From contig NZER01000143.1 in the NCBI GenBank assembly GCA_002690445.1, positions 1 to 20,308 of the forward strand: 20,308 nt of DNA, written 5' to 3'. This DNA comes from Candidatus Pacearchaeota archaeon. GTDB taxonomy: Archaea; Nanoarchaeota; Nanoarchaeia; Pacearchaeales; GW2011-AR1. The notes below the pieces were generated by a model. That model saw only the letters and a program-made list of their open reading frames with translations, made no database searches and was not told where the DNA came from. The first letter of the stretch is position 1. Each line of letters starts with the position of its first letter. The translations under genes were made by a program, and so were the position numbers. Positions 1 to 7,500 of this stretch are shown here, piece after piece.

Positions 1-163
1 AGTCAAGCCAGCGTGAGCCGGTGGGAATCCATTCTTTTACCTTGGTGGGGTTGTCACCTGTCAAGTCGTGCGCAACATTCCGGCCGGCTTTCTTATTAAC
101 AAGACTCATTAGGTCTTGCATTGAAACTCTGCCGGCCTTTGCCTGTTTGGCTTTTCTAGCCAT
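1..163 (-). CDS. RecA/UvsX-family recombinase, N-terminus (partial, runs off the left edge)
   Basis: This is the first ~54 codons of a gene that continues past position 1. After a short basic leader (MARKAKQAKAG) the protein has a lid-like stretch and then IPTGSRWLD, which matches the 'IPTGS..LD' segment found just before the Walker A region of RecA and T4 UvsX recombinases. Such proteins form filaments on single-stranded DNA and drive strand exchange; in T4-like phages they support recombination-dependent replication. The ATG (163-161) overlaps the stop of the PC4-like gene in a TAATG junction, with GGAGG at 172-168, so the two are probably translationally coupled. The position next to gp32-like and PC4-like genes fits. 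The Walker motifs lie outside the window, so the family call rests on a short segment. Confidence 0.65.
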   Translation of the reverse strand, partial: MARKAKQAKAGRVSMQDLMSLVNKKAGRNVAHDLTGDNPTKVKEWIPTGSRWLD

Positions 164-411
164 TATTCCTCCGATTTATTAAAGGCGATGGCCATCCTCT
201 GGATGCCCTCGATAAAATTGGAAATTTCAGCTGGGGGAATTGTAATCCCCTTCGACGAAGGGTTCATCTCTCCATTCTTCCAATAGTATTCACGAACATC
301 TAAAAATTTATTTCCTTTATATGTTCGGGGTTGAATTCTCAATTCTGTGTCGGTGGAATAGTTTTTTCTCTTCTTGAGAGTTACAAATTTGGTGTTATTT
401 TTGGTATTCAT
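163..411 (-). CDS. PC4/p15-like single-stranded DNA-binding protein
   Basis: An 82-aa protein whose residues ~22-72 match the DNA-binding core of the transcriptional coactivator PC4 (p15) family: ELRIQPRTYKGNKFLDVREY, then a YWKNGEMNPSSKGITI segment and a C-terminal helix. The pattern 'K-G-x-x-x-x-D-V/I-R-E-Y-Y ... G-x-x-x-P-S-x-K-G-I-T/S-I' is the family signature. The fold forms dimers that bind single-stranded or melted DNA. The N-terminus (~20 residues) is short, basic and Lys/Asn-rich. The ATG at 411 follows AAAGGAAA. The gene lies between the gp32-like SSB and the recombinase, so a role in replication or recombination, or in assisting transcription, is likely; the sequence does not say which. 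A terminator-like hairpin separates it from gp32, so it may be expressed by read-through. Confidence 0.8.
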   Translation of the reverse strand: MNTKNNTKFVTLKKRKNYSTDTELRIQPRTYKGNKFLDVREYYWKNGEMNPSSKGITIPPAEISNFIEGIQRMAIAFNKSEE

Positions 412-431
412 GATGTTTCCTTTGTTTTTTT

Positions 432-470
432 AAAAAATGCGGCACCCTATTTTCCCGACCGGGGTGCCAG
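432..470 (-). terminator. Intrinsic terminator after the gp32-like gene
   Basis: On the minus strand a 7-bp stem GGCACCC / GGGTGCC (plus-strand arms 441-447 and 462-468) with a 14-nt loop is followed by ATTTTTT. It starts about 19 nt after the gp32-like stop codon. The next gene begins ~20 nt further on with no promoter I can see, so it may be a partial terminator that lowers PC4-like and recombinase expression relative to SSB. Confidence 0.7.
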
Positions 471-486
471 CGGTCTCCCACAAACC

Positions 487-1251
487 TTATTTAGTGGCTA
501 GCAACTCATCGAACGCTCGGTCCACGTCGCTTTTGTTCTTTCCGTATTTGGTGGTTTCCGTCGAGCGTGATTCCGCACTTCCGTTCCCAGCAAGCTGTTC
601 ATCAAGAATTGCGTCAATCTGCTGTGGGGTATGACGCTCAAAAAGAGAGTCAAATTCCGGAATGCTATCAAGGAGGGCGGCGATAGCGTCGGTATCCTCC
701 AAAAGCGCAGAAGTGTTGCGGCGCATTTTAAGGTTTGTTTGTGGATATGCCCCTGGTGTGGTGGGCTTTGTGTATGTTAGGGAGATGTCGGTTCCCTCCA
801 TGGGGTCTGTGATGTCACCATAATCGGGATCTAGGATGTATCCCAAAAGATTCTCGTACGCACGCTTTCCGTAGCCATACATCTTGACTCCCTCTTCTTC
901 TCGGCCCCGTACAACGACGGGTGAGAAATAGCGTGCACGAACGAATAGAGACTTAGCAAGCTTCTTACTCTCTTCATCGTTGTTGTTGGTCCCTTCCTTC
1001 CATAAGGCAGAGGCAAACTCGCAAATCGGGCAGTTTTCGCCGAAGTTGCGCTTGGGACATACGATTCCGCCGCGATGTTCTCCCACATTATAGTGGAAAT
1101 ACATTTCCTTAAGCGGATCGCCGTCGGGTGAGGGCACAATGCGAATATCTTGATCGCCCTCATCAGGCCTAAACCAGCCTGATTTCTCCTTATCGAACTC
1201 ACCACGTAGTGTGGCAAGCTTCTTCTTCATTAGGTCCATATTGATTGACAT
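487..1251 (-). CDS. 32: Single-stranded DNA-binding protein, T4 gp32-like
   Basis: A 254-aa protein that would coat single-stranded DNA during replication, recombination and repair. It has the gp32 layout. There is a basic N-terminal stretch (residues ~8-25), a core with potential zinc ligands His53, Cys65, Cys74 and Cys77 (H-x11-C-x8-C-x2-C, close to the H-x12-C-x9-C-x2-C of T4 gp32), then an aromatic/basic segment (SLFVRARYFSPVVVRG ... MYGYGKRAYENLLGYI). The C-terminal tail is Ser/Asp/Glu-containing, usually the interaction tail, although less acidic than in T4. I start at the MSIN methionine (1251), not the upstream in-frame Met at 1287, because AAGGAG at 1264-1259 is correctly spaced for it. 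A strong promoter and inverted repeats precede the gene, and a terminator follows. Confidence 0.88.
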   Translation of the reverse strand: MSINMDLMKKKLATLRGEFDKEKSGWFRPDEGDQDIRIVPSPDGDPLKEMYFHYNVGEHRGGIVCPKRNFGENCPICEFASALWKEGTNNNDEESKKLAKSLFVRARYFSPVVVRGREEEGVKMYGYGKRAYENLLGYILDPDYGDITDPMEGTDISLTYTKPTTPGAYPQTNLKMRRNTSALLEDTDAIAALLDSIPEFDSLFERHTPQQIDAILDEQLAGNGSAESRSTETTKYGKNKSDVDRAFDELLATK

Positions 1252-1258
1252 TAGTTTT

Positions 1259-1264
1259 CTCCTT
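1259..1264 (-). promoter_or_regulatory. Ribosome-binding site of the gp32-like gene
   Basis: AAGGAG lies 7 nt before the ATG at 1251. It fixes that start and excludes the upstream in-frame Met at 1287, which lies within the leader inverted repeat. Confidence 0.8.
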
Positions 1265-1280
1265 GTTTTGTTGTTAAAGT

Positions 1281-1301
1281 ATATCAAGCTTCCCTTGATA
1301 T
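1281..1301. repeat. Perfect inverted repeat in the gp32 promoter/leader
   Basis: The arms ATATCAAG (1281-1288) and CTTGATAT (1294-1301) form a perfect 8-bp inverted repeat with a 5-nt loop. It begins 3 nt downstream of the predicted -10 box, so it covers the expected transcription start. It could act as a DNA operator or as an mRNA 5' hairpin. Confidence 0.75.
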
Positions 1302-1303
1302 CT

Positions 1304-1332
1304 AATGTATCACCCTTGCCGTATCATGTCAA
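1304..1332 (-). promoter_or_regulatory. Sigma-70-like promoter of the gp32-like gene
   Basis: A perfect -35 box TTGACA (1332-1327), a 17-nt spacer and a -10 box TACATT (1309-1304, 4 of 6 consensus) point toward the gp32-like gene. The -35 box overlaps the TGA stop of the upstream FtsZ-like gene. A second perfect inverted repeat, ACCCTTG (1312-1318) with CAAGGGT (1330-1336), lies across the -35 and spacer, which would suit a regulator. This is a sequence-level prediction. Confidence 0.7.
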
Positions 1333-2174
1333 GGGTTATGTTGTTTTTGTATCGTGTTGGTGTGGGCCACGACGTACCCAAAATCACTGTGAGGGGTTTC
1401 ATAAATTGCATAAGAAATCTTGCGAAAAGCATTCGATGGTTTCTTCTTTAAAGCACCAACTATATTCCTGTGCAACATCCCCTCCTTGGCTAGTCTTTCT
1501 TCATTTATACATAAATAATAACACAAATCGCGGTGAACGTCAAGCTCAAAAAACCATTTTTCTTCTAAATTCTTTATATTGAGTATCCCCACCGAACGGA
1601 TGCGATTTATCTCTGCGGGGGTGGCTACTTGACCAATTTCAGGATCAGCATGCTTGAAATAGTTGAGATAATGAGCGGCCGAAAAAATGGAATGATTGAG
1701 GGTATCAAAGTATCCTTTGATTGGAACTGCGCCCAAGCTTCTTTCAATTTCTAAATTAGAAAAAGCTGTAAAAGAATTAAAAAGTCCTGAGCGCGCATAT
1801 TCCTGTAGCACCCCAAACGTTACATTTTCAATTAAACGACGCTCACCGCTTACCAATTCAATATCAGGTTTAATATAAAAAATATCAATTTTGCTACTTT
1901 TCATTTGTTGCAAAATCCCCAAAGAATAATTAGAACTATATGAGGTGCCAATTATAAAGACTTGTACGTGGTCTTTAAGATTTTTAAAAAAGCTTTTTAA
2001 ATTGGGGATGTTGTTATCATACTCTTCGGGGGTTTCGAAGGTTTTTAGCTTGAACTCTCGTTTGGCGGTCTTCTCCACGCCGTCATTGAGCAAGTAAACA
2101 TCGTACTGGGAGATTTCTTTAAACTTGGTGGCAATTGCGGATCCGCCTGTTCCAATTCCAACTATTGATATCAT
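1329..2174 (-). CDS. FtsZ/tubulin-fold-like protein with degenerate nucleotide loops (tentative)
   Basis: A 281-aa protein. It begins ISIVGIGTGGSAIATKF, like the first strand and glycine loop of FtsZ ('IKVIGVGGGGSNAV'). A long gap follows, then VQVFIIG, the place of FtsZ 'MVFITAGMGGGTGTG', but the glycine-rich signature loop is replaced by TSYSSNYSLG. Next come a strand (KIDIFYIKP) followed by ELVSGERRLIENVTFGVLQE, which parallels 'VAVVTKPF.FEG.RR...A..G...L', and GYFDTLNHSIFSAAHYL, which parallels the helix before the T7 loop. The catalytic 'N.D..D' of T7 appears as INRIRSV, without Asp. It starts at ATG 2174 in an ATGA overlap with the polymerase gene. Tubulin-like phage proteins (PhuZ, TubZ) move or segregate DNA; this one may have lost GTPase activity. 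A different Rossmann-type fold remains possible. Confidence 0.5.
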   Translation of the reverse strand: MISIVGIGTGGSAIATKFKEISQYDVYLLNDGVEKTAKREFKLKTFETPEEYDNNIPNLKSFFKNLKDHVQVFIIGTSYSSNYSLGILQQMKSSKIDIFYIKPDIELVSGERRLIENVTFGVLQEYARSGLFNSFTAFSNLEIERSLGAVPIKGYFDTLNHSIFSAAHYLNYFKHADPEIGQVATPAEINRIRSVGILNIKNLEEKWFFELDVHRDLCYYLCINEERLAKEGMLHRNIVGALKKKPSNAFRKISYAIYETPHSDFGYVVAHTNTIQKQHNP

Positions 2175-3358
2175 AGGGACAAAGTCTCCAAGTCATAGTA
2201 ATTCTGGCCGGCTTTCATATTCACTAAAAAGGTTCCTAATCTGTTGACACTAAATGTGTCTTTAATCTGGGGTATAAATTGCCGATCTTCGTCGGCCAAA
2301 TCAATAACGATCTCATCATGAACGATATGCGAGATAAACGACTTCTTATCCTTCAATAGCTTGTCTAGAGCAACCGCGCGCTCGTTAACCAAATCGGCGG
2401 TGGTGCTTTGGATCAAGTAATTAAACGCCTTTCTTTCGTCCACCTTAATATGACGATCATATACAGTATTAATATAATCCCCATCGTAGTACTTGTCAAG
2501 TACTTTTTTGCGATTATAATGTTCGGTTGTAATGATAGTTGAGTCAGGGTTATAAAGCCATGCAAAAAAGACGGTTTTGGCTTCCTCTCGCTCCATGGCG
2601 AGTTTCTGGAATACATTAATAATATTCCATGCATGAATGTCCTCTTGTGGCTGTGGGTGTTCTCCCAAGGCGAGGAAGGTCCGGACTTCGGCTCCATTAT
2701 AATCGAGCGATAAAAACCAATCATTGCAAGGCTTGACTATCTGCCGTATTTCTTTTTTCATTGTTAAAATCGGGAAAGAGTTGGGATTGGTGGCCAATCT
2801 TCCCGTGACGGTACCAAATAAATTATAGTCAATCCAGGCTGGCGATGACAACAACTTCTTGATAGTGCTACGGCGCGCAGAATTATAAAATAGCTTTTTG
2901 CAATTATCTGTGTTTAAGTGAAGCGTCTGATATTTTATCTGATGAAGAAGCTTTTGCACAGCATTTAAATGATCATAGTTGGGGGGCACTTCAAAGTTCT
3001 CGAAAACATGTTCCGTAACCTTGTTTTTGATTTCTAAAAACTCCGAGAGAAAATCATGGGGAACTAAATCAAAAAAGCAATGTTGACGAAAATCTATTTT
3101 TGCCAATTCAAATGACTTTTTAAAGGCGCGCATCTTTCGGTGAACGCGTTCCCATTCCCCTTCCAATTCAACCGGACACACATCGGAGAGGGATTGCCCC
3201 CCACACCGAATCCAACCGTATTCAATTTCAGGCGTAGCCAACGCAGGTGTGTATTTCCACGTTCGTTGTAAATTGGGAGGGATCTCATCAAAATAAAGAG
3301 CGCCGTCTTTATAAATTCCCACACATTTCTCTTTATCATCTATCGATTGAAAATACAC
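2171..3358 (-). CDS. polA: Family A DNA polymerase, polymerase domain only
   Basis: A 395-aa replicative-type polymerase with the Pol I signatures in order: TGRL (Arg187, as E. coli Arg668), motif A LDYNGAEVR with catalytic Asp219 (as Asp705), O helix Arg257/Lys261/Phe265/Tyr269 (as Arg754/Lys758/Phe762/Tyr766), Arg309/Asn313/Gln317 (as Arg841/Asn845/Gln849), and motif C HDE with Asp348 (as Asp882). There is no room for a 3'-5' or 5'-3' exonuclease domain. Residues 1-170 would supply the thumb and an uncharacterised N-terminus. The stretch between Tyr269 and Arg309 is about 35 residues shorter than in E. coli, so the fingers are compact. The start is GTG at 3358 with GGGAG at 3368-3364. It overlaps the FtsZ-like gene by ATGA and sits 11 nt after the preceding gene. 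Confidence 0.9.
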   Translation of the reverse strand: MYFQSIDDKEKCVGIYKDGALYFDEIPPNLQRTWKYTPALATPEIEYGWIRCGGQSLSDVCPVELEGEWERVHRKMRAFKKSFELAKIDFRQHCFFDLVPHDFLSEFLEIKNKVTEHVFENFEVPPNYDHLNAVQKLLHQIKYQTLHLNTDNCKKLFYNSARRSTIKKLLSSPAWIDYNLFGTVTGRLATNPNSFPILTMKKEIRQIVKPCNDWFLSLDYNGAEVRTFLALGEHPQPQEDIHAWNIINVFQKLAMEREEAKTVFFAWLYNPDSTIITTEHYNRKKVLDKYYDGDYINTVYDRHIKVDERKAFNYLIQSTTADLVNERAVALDKLLKDKKSFISHIVHDEIVIDLADEDRQFIPQIKDTFSVNRLGTFLVNMKAGQNYYDLETLSL

Positions 3359-3369
3359 CGGGGCTCCCG

Positions 3370-4563
3370 TTATAGTTGTTCGTCGAACCTACTACTAATA
3401 TACCCTAATGAGCCCCGATAGTCAAATGGTTTATTGAGAATATTTTCGAAACTGTCGAGAGCTTTCGTCAAATCATGCTGAGCCAACTCTATGCAATCAT
3501 CGATAATGTAATTCTGTTCCGATTCACTAAATTGTGATTCTTCTTCAAAAAAACGAATTTTACAATAAAGATTTAAAAAATAAAGATCAGAATATTTTTC
3601 AAAAAAGGCTTCTTTCGAATAAGATTGTGGCACTGTTATCTTTATTGTTGCTACGGTGTTGGGACAATCAATGGGCTCGTATAAATACTCATTTCGGGCT
3701 TGATGATAAAGATTATAGAAAGTTTTTTTAAAGGTTTGAAAATAGAGAGAATGAACCTTTGTATAAACACCCTTCAAGATCTGATCGGTGCTCGTGAGTC
3801 CGTAGGCTGCCGCATATTCTAACATGGAAACCGATCCAATATCGGCAACTATGCGCCAGGGAATCATCCTATCTACCATAAATCCATAACTACGACACGC
3901 ATTTAAATAAAATTCCCAATTAAGGCTCTGATAGAACTGTTCTATTTTTTGCTCGTCATCGTTGGGGTCTAAGTCGGCTATTTCTATTACCAACCCAGAC
4001 ACATTTATAGGACAATAGGTGCTTTTAACAAACGCCGGCATCGTAAAGGGATTTTTACGAGCGCTTTTCTCTAAAAAAGGGAGAATTTTTAACACGAATT
4101 GATCAAAATTAACAATATTTGCTTTGTGCATATTTAAGAGGGCGGTCAGGGTCGTTTTATAGGTGGTCAAGTGCTCGGAATATAGACGGGTAGGATCTAG
4201 ATAAGACTTAAATACTTTAGGGTTGCTTAAGAAGGGATCGGCGGGATTGATGCTGTTGGTTAATCCGGCTTTTGCAAATTGTTGGACTAATTTACGAAAA
4301 GCATCTACAACAAAATTGAGGGCTGCTTGGTTTCCCCCAGCTACCTCGATTGAATGAAGCTTAGTTATGGGAGCTATGATGCTTTGAGGGATCATGGGTA
4401 CAAAATGAAATTTAGTGACCCTCCCATATAAATGTTTCTCAGCAAAATTAAAATCGACCAAATTGGTATAGCTGGACCCAGCGGTATCTGCTCTATACAT
4501 AAGGCGCTTGGAAAAAGTCTGTTCTGTGCCTTCTGCGTCTTTTCCTACATAATAAAAACTCAT
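3370..4563 (-). CDS. Unrecognised 397-aa protein between tail hub and DNA polymerase
   Basis: I do not recognise this protein. It is soluble-looking and rich in aromatic residues, with no signal peptide or membrane span. There is a mainly helical middle (residues ~70-170), a strand-rich NVSGLVIEIADLDPNDDEQ, and then a distinctive WEFYLNACRSYGFMVDRMIPW block, another helical stretch (TKVHSLYFQTFKKTFYNLYHQARNEY) and an acidic C-terminal third. The ATG (4563) has AAAGGAG at a good distance and lies 16 nt after the hub-like gene, so it is co-transcribed with tail genes on one side and polymerase on the other. A virion or a replication role are both possible; context does not decide. Confidence 0.75.
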   Translation of the reverse strand: MSFYYVGKDAEGTEQTFSKRLMYRADTAGSSYTNLVDFNFAEKHLYGRVTKFHFVPMIPQSIIAPITKLHSIEVAGGNQAALNFVVDAFRKLVQQFAKAGLTNSINPADPFLSNPKVFKSYLDPTRLYSEHLTTYKTTLTALLNMHKANIVNFDQFVLKILPFLEKSARKNPFTMPAFVKSTYCPINVSGLVIEIADLDPNDDEQKIEQFYQSLNWEFYLNACRSYGFMVDRMIPWRIVADIGSVSMLEYAAAYGLTSTDQILKGVYTKVHSLYFQTFKKTFYNLYHQARNEYLYEPIDCPNTVATIKITVPQSYSKEAFFEKYSDLYFLNLYCKIRFFEEESQFSESEQNYIIDDCIELAQHDLTKALDSFENILNKPFDYRGSLGYISSRFDEQL

Positions 4564-4579
4564 TTGTTACTCTCCTTTA

Positions 4580-7500
4580 TCACGGATTCGGGTTTTGGTC
4601 TGGTTCGGGTGCGGTGGCTGGGCCTCCCCCTTCTGGCACGCTGGCGGCTGCTTTTTTTGCATCTGCACGCGCAGTAGCTACTCCCCCACCGCTAGTGCCT
4701 GTGCCGGATGAACCCTTGTCGGAAGTTTGTGCCGGCACTTTAATGGTACATTTAGCTTGGGATTGTTCGTTGGGTTGGGCGCCGGCGGTGGAGGTATTCT
4801 CATCGTTGCTCATTTCTGATACCCACTTGGCGCTTATGGTGGTATCGGCTCTGCCGGGTCCAAAAGAATGTTCCGAACGATATATCATATAATATCCACC
4901 AATTCCATAATCGCTTAAATCATTCACCTGAAACCCTTTTTGTTTAAGATTGATGGCCATGTTAGGGGCAAACCCCCGGGGGTCAACAAAAATATAAAGA
5001 CCTGGAAACGCGTTCACATGAGCATAACAATTAATAGTGACATCATATACTTCTCGTAATTGTGAAAGACCGTCGAACTCATTTTGTTGAAACCTCACCT
5101 CTTTAAGATAAGGAACCTCGGTTCTTTTTAATTGAATATTTTTTATAATTCCTGAGTCTCGGCCTAAAATATAATGTTGTATTCCGTTGGCTTGATCTTG
5201 CGTATAATCTCCATTTTGGTGCTCTACGGGCTGAACACGGCCAGCATAAAATAACATATAATGGATTTCATTCTCAACGCCAGGATCCGAAATGGGCATC
5301 CCCACGGGGCCCGAAGTTCGGACAAGGGGGCACCAGGGATCGAGGTCACCGTGATCAATCGGAAGTCGAGAAATGTAGATGTCTTTAGAAGCCAGGCGCA
5401 CGGCGTTTAAAAAATATGAGAGAGAATCACTCGGATCGTCTGGCTTGCGTTTATAAGCCGTGATCGCCGACTGAAATAATCTCACGCTCTGCTTCACTTC
5501 TCCCTTAAAGCACGTGTCATCATTTAAAAAAGTATTTACTAAATTGTTTATTAGAGAGTTTAAAAAAGTAGCTATGGGCAGATTAACTTCGTCTTTTTTA
5601 AGGGTTTTCTCGGTTAACCATTCCATGAAATAACGTAAAGAAATGGGTATATCCCCCAAATTTGCAAAAGCGATATGTTCAGGATTTTCAGGGCTTACTA
5701 TTTCTACGGGTCCGAGCACAACCCTATATTTTTGCCAATTTTCATGGGCAGTTACTAAGGCGTCCCTTTCCGTTGCCGCGATATATGGTTTTATTATCTT
5801 CTTTTTATCGCGTGCCTTAATCTCCTCCACGAGCTGTATTGCTCCATCCAATTTCTTGTCTATGCCGGCCATAATGACATCTATTAAATCGCTCAGATAA
5901 AAGAACACTATTTGCGCACTGTTGGCATTGGTTATACTTGTATTCACAAATTCAATAACAGGCTTGTCCTCTCCGGCTGCTCCTGCGGCATTCTTGTTGA
6001 TATCGGCCTCAATAGCGGCCGACGTCTCATCTTTTTGATTCCCCTTTAATGTTTCCACCGCTAGTTTCGAGGTATCTTTCATTTCGTAATAAGGTCCTTT
6101 TTTCTTCAACTCTTTTAATTCTGAATGAGGAATAGATAAGTATCTAATCTTGTTGCTAGCAGAAAGGGCCTTAAAAATAAACTGCAGGGATGCGCGCTTG
6201 TCTGCGTCAATTTGATCTGTGTTTTCTTTCTTAAATTGTCCCATCTCTGCGCTGCCGCAATCTTCATCTAATGAAACATATTTTAATTTTCTTTCTAAAA
6301 CATTGCGAAAAACATCCGGATCACTGAAAATGCTAAAAAGTTTTTCATCATATGTTTCTTCGATATAGGCATAATATTGCATTTTGAAAACGACGCGTCC
6401 TTGTTCATCAAAATCAAACTCATGAACAGTGGGGGTGAGGTTCAGAGTAACAACAGAATCATTGATGGCAGCCCGTACATTGGCCGAGGATATTCCGGTG
6501 TCGCCGGCTGGGTATTGCCATCCTACAATCGCCTTGATTCTGTAGTTAAGATAAGCTAAGTTTTCAATTTGTTGATCTGCTTTGCTGCTAATAGACGTCA
6601 GCTTCCCGAGCCATTCTTCGAGGGTGTCGGAGCCTCCGACGTCATTGTACGCCTGCTCAAAAGCCACATCCGTGGCACGTTGCTGTTGGAAGGCCACTTT
6701 AACCTTTTCCCCTCCGGTCTTTAAAGCTAAGTCCACATATCGATAACCGCCGCGGTCTTTCATGATTTCATCAAAGCTGTTGGCGAATAAGGTTAAGGAG
6801 GCTTTGATGCTCTTTTTAACAGAAAAAGGATTGCTTCCTTCGTAGCTAAAGGTAAAATCTTTTATACCTACTCCAAAGCCGCGCTTTCCCTTGCTTTGCA
6901 ATAAAGTCGTCACATCATCCGATGTGGCACTTCCATCAAAGTAAATGGGCACCGCAACCTCTTCATTATTTTCGTCTTTTCCGACTTTGTAAAGTTCTAT
7001 GCGCGGGACCAATGATGCTATCTCCGCCGAAGGGAGTTCAAAAAGGTTTCTAGTGGAGGGATAGGAAACTAGCCGATTTATAAATCCATAGGGCTCTCCA
7101 TCGGTCATAATAGAGGAGTTTGGTTGGTCACCAATATAAGGAATTGTTTTAATTTCATGTTTGTCTATCTGATCTCTTCGAATCTCGATTAATTTGAAGA
7201 TTTTAGCCAACAAAAAACACTGTTCCTTAAAATCTACGGTTTTCACCTGAGCTGAGATGGCTGCTTGTGCGGCGGTGCGGGTGGCGAGATCCTTTGCGGC
7301 AGCTGCATTGGCACTTTGTCGTGCCGCGTCAGCATGCGGTGTTTGGTACTCGCCTTCGACCTCTTGGGCGTCATCCGGGTCTACTTTGCTTTCATAATCC
7401 GGGACGTTCTCAGCAGCGATCTCGTTGTACTTGGCTAAAAATTGACCATAAATCGTTTCGGCATAGCTGCCCAGAGAAAGCTCGCCGCCCATCCTGTCCA

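Noticed and set aside
1252..1287. Longer N-terminus of the gp32-like protein (Met at 1287)
   Set aside because: The extra 12 residues would start inside the leader inverted repeat, without a Shine-Dalgarno site; the site at 1264-1259 serves ATG 1251.
3680..3687. TATAAATA, the T4 late-promoter -10 sequence, on the plus strand
   Set aside because: It points away from all genes and lies within the minus-strand 397-aa gene; likely chance in AT-rich sequence.
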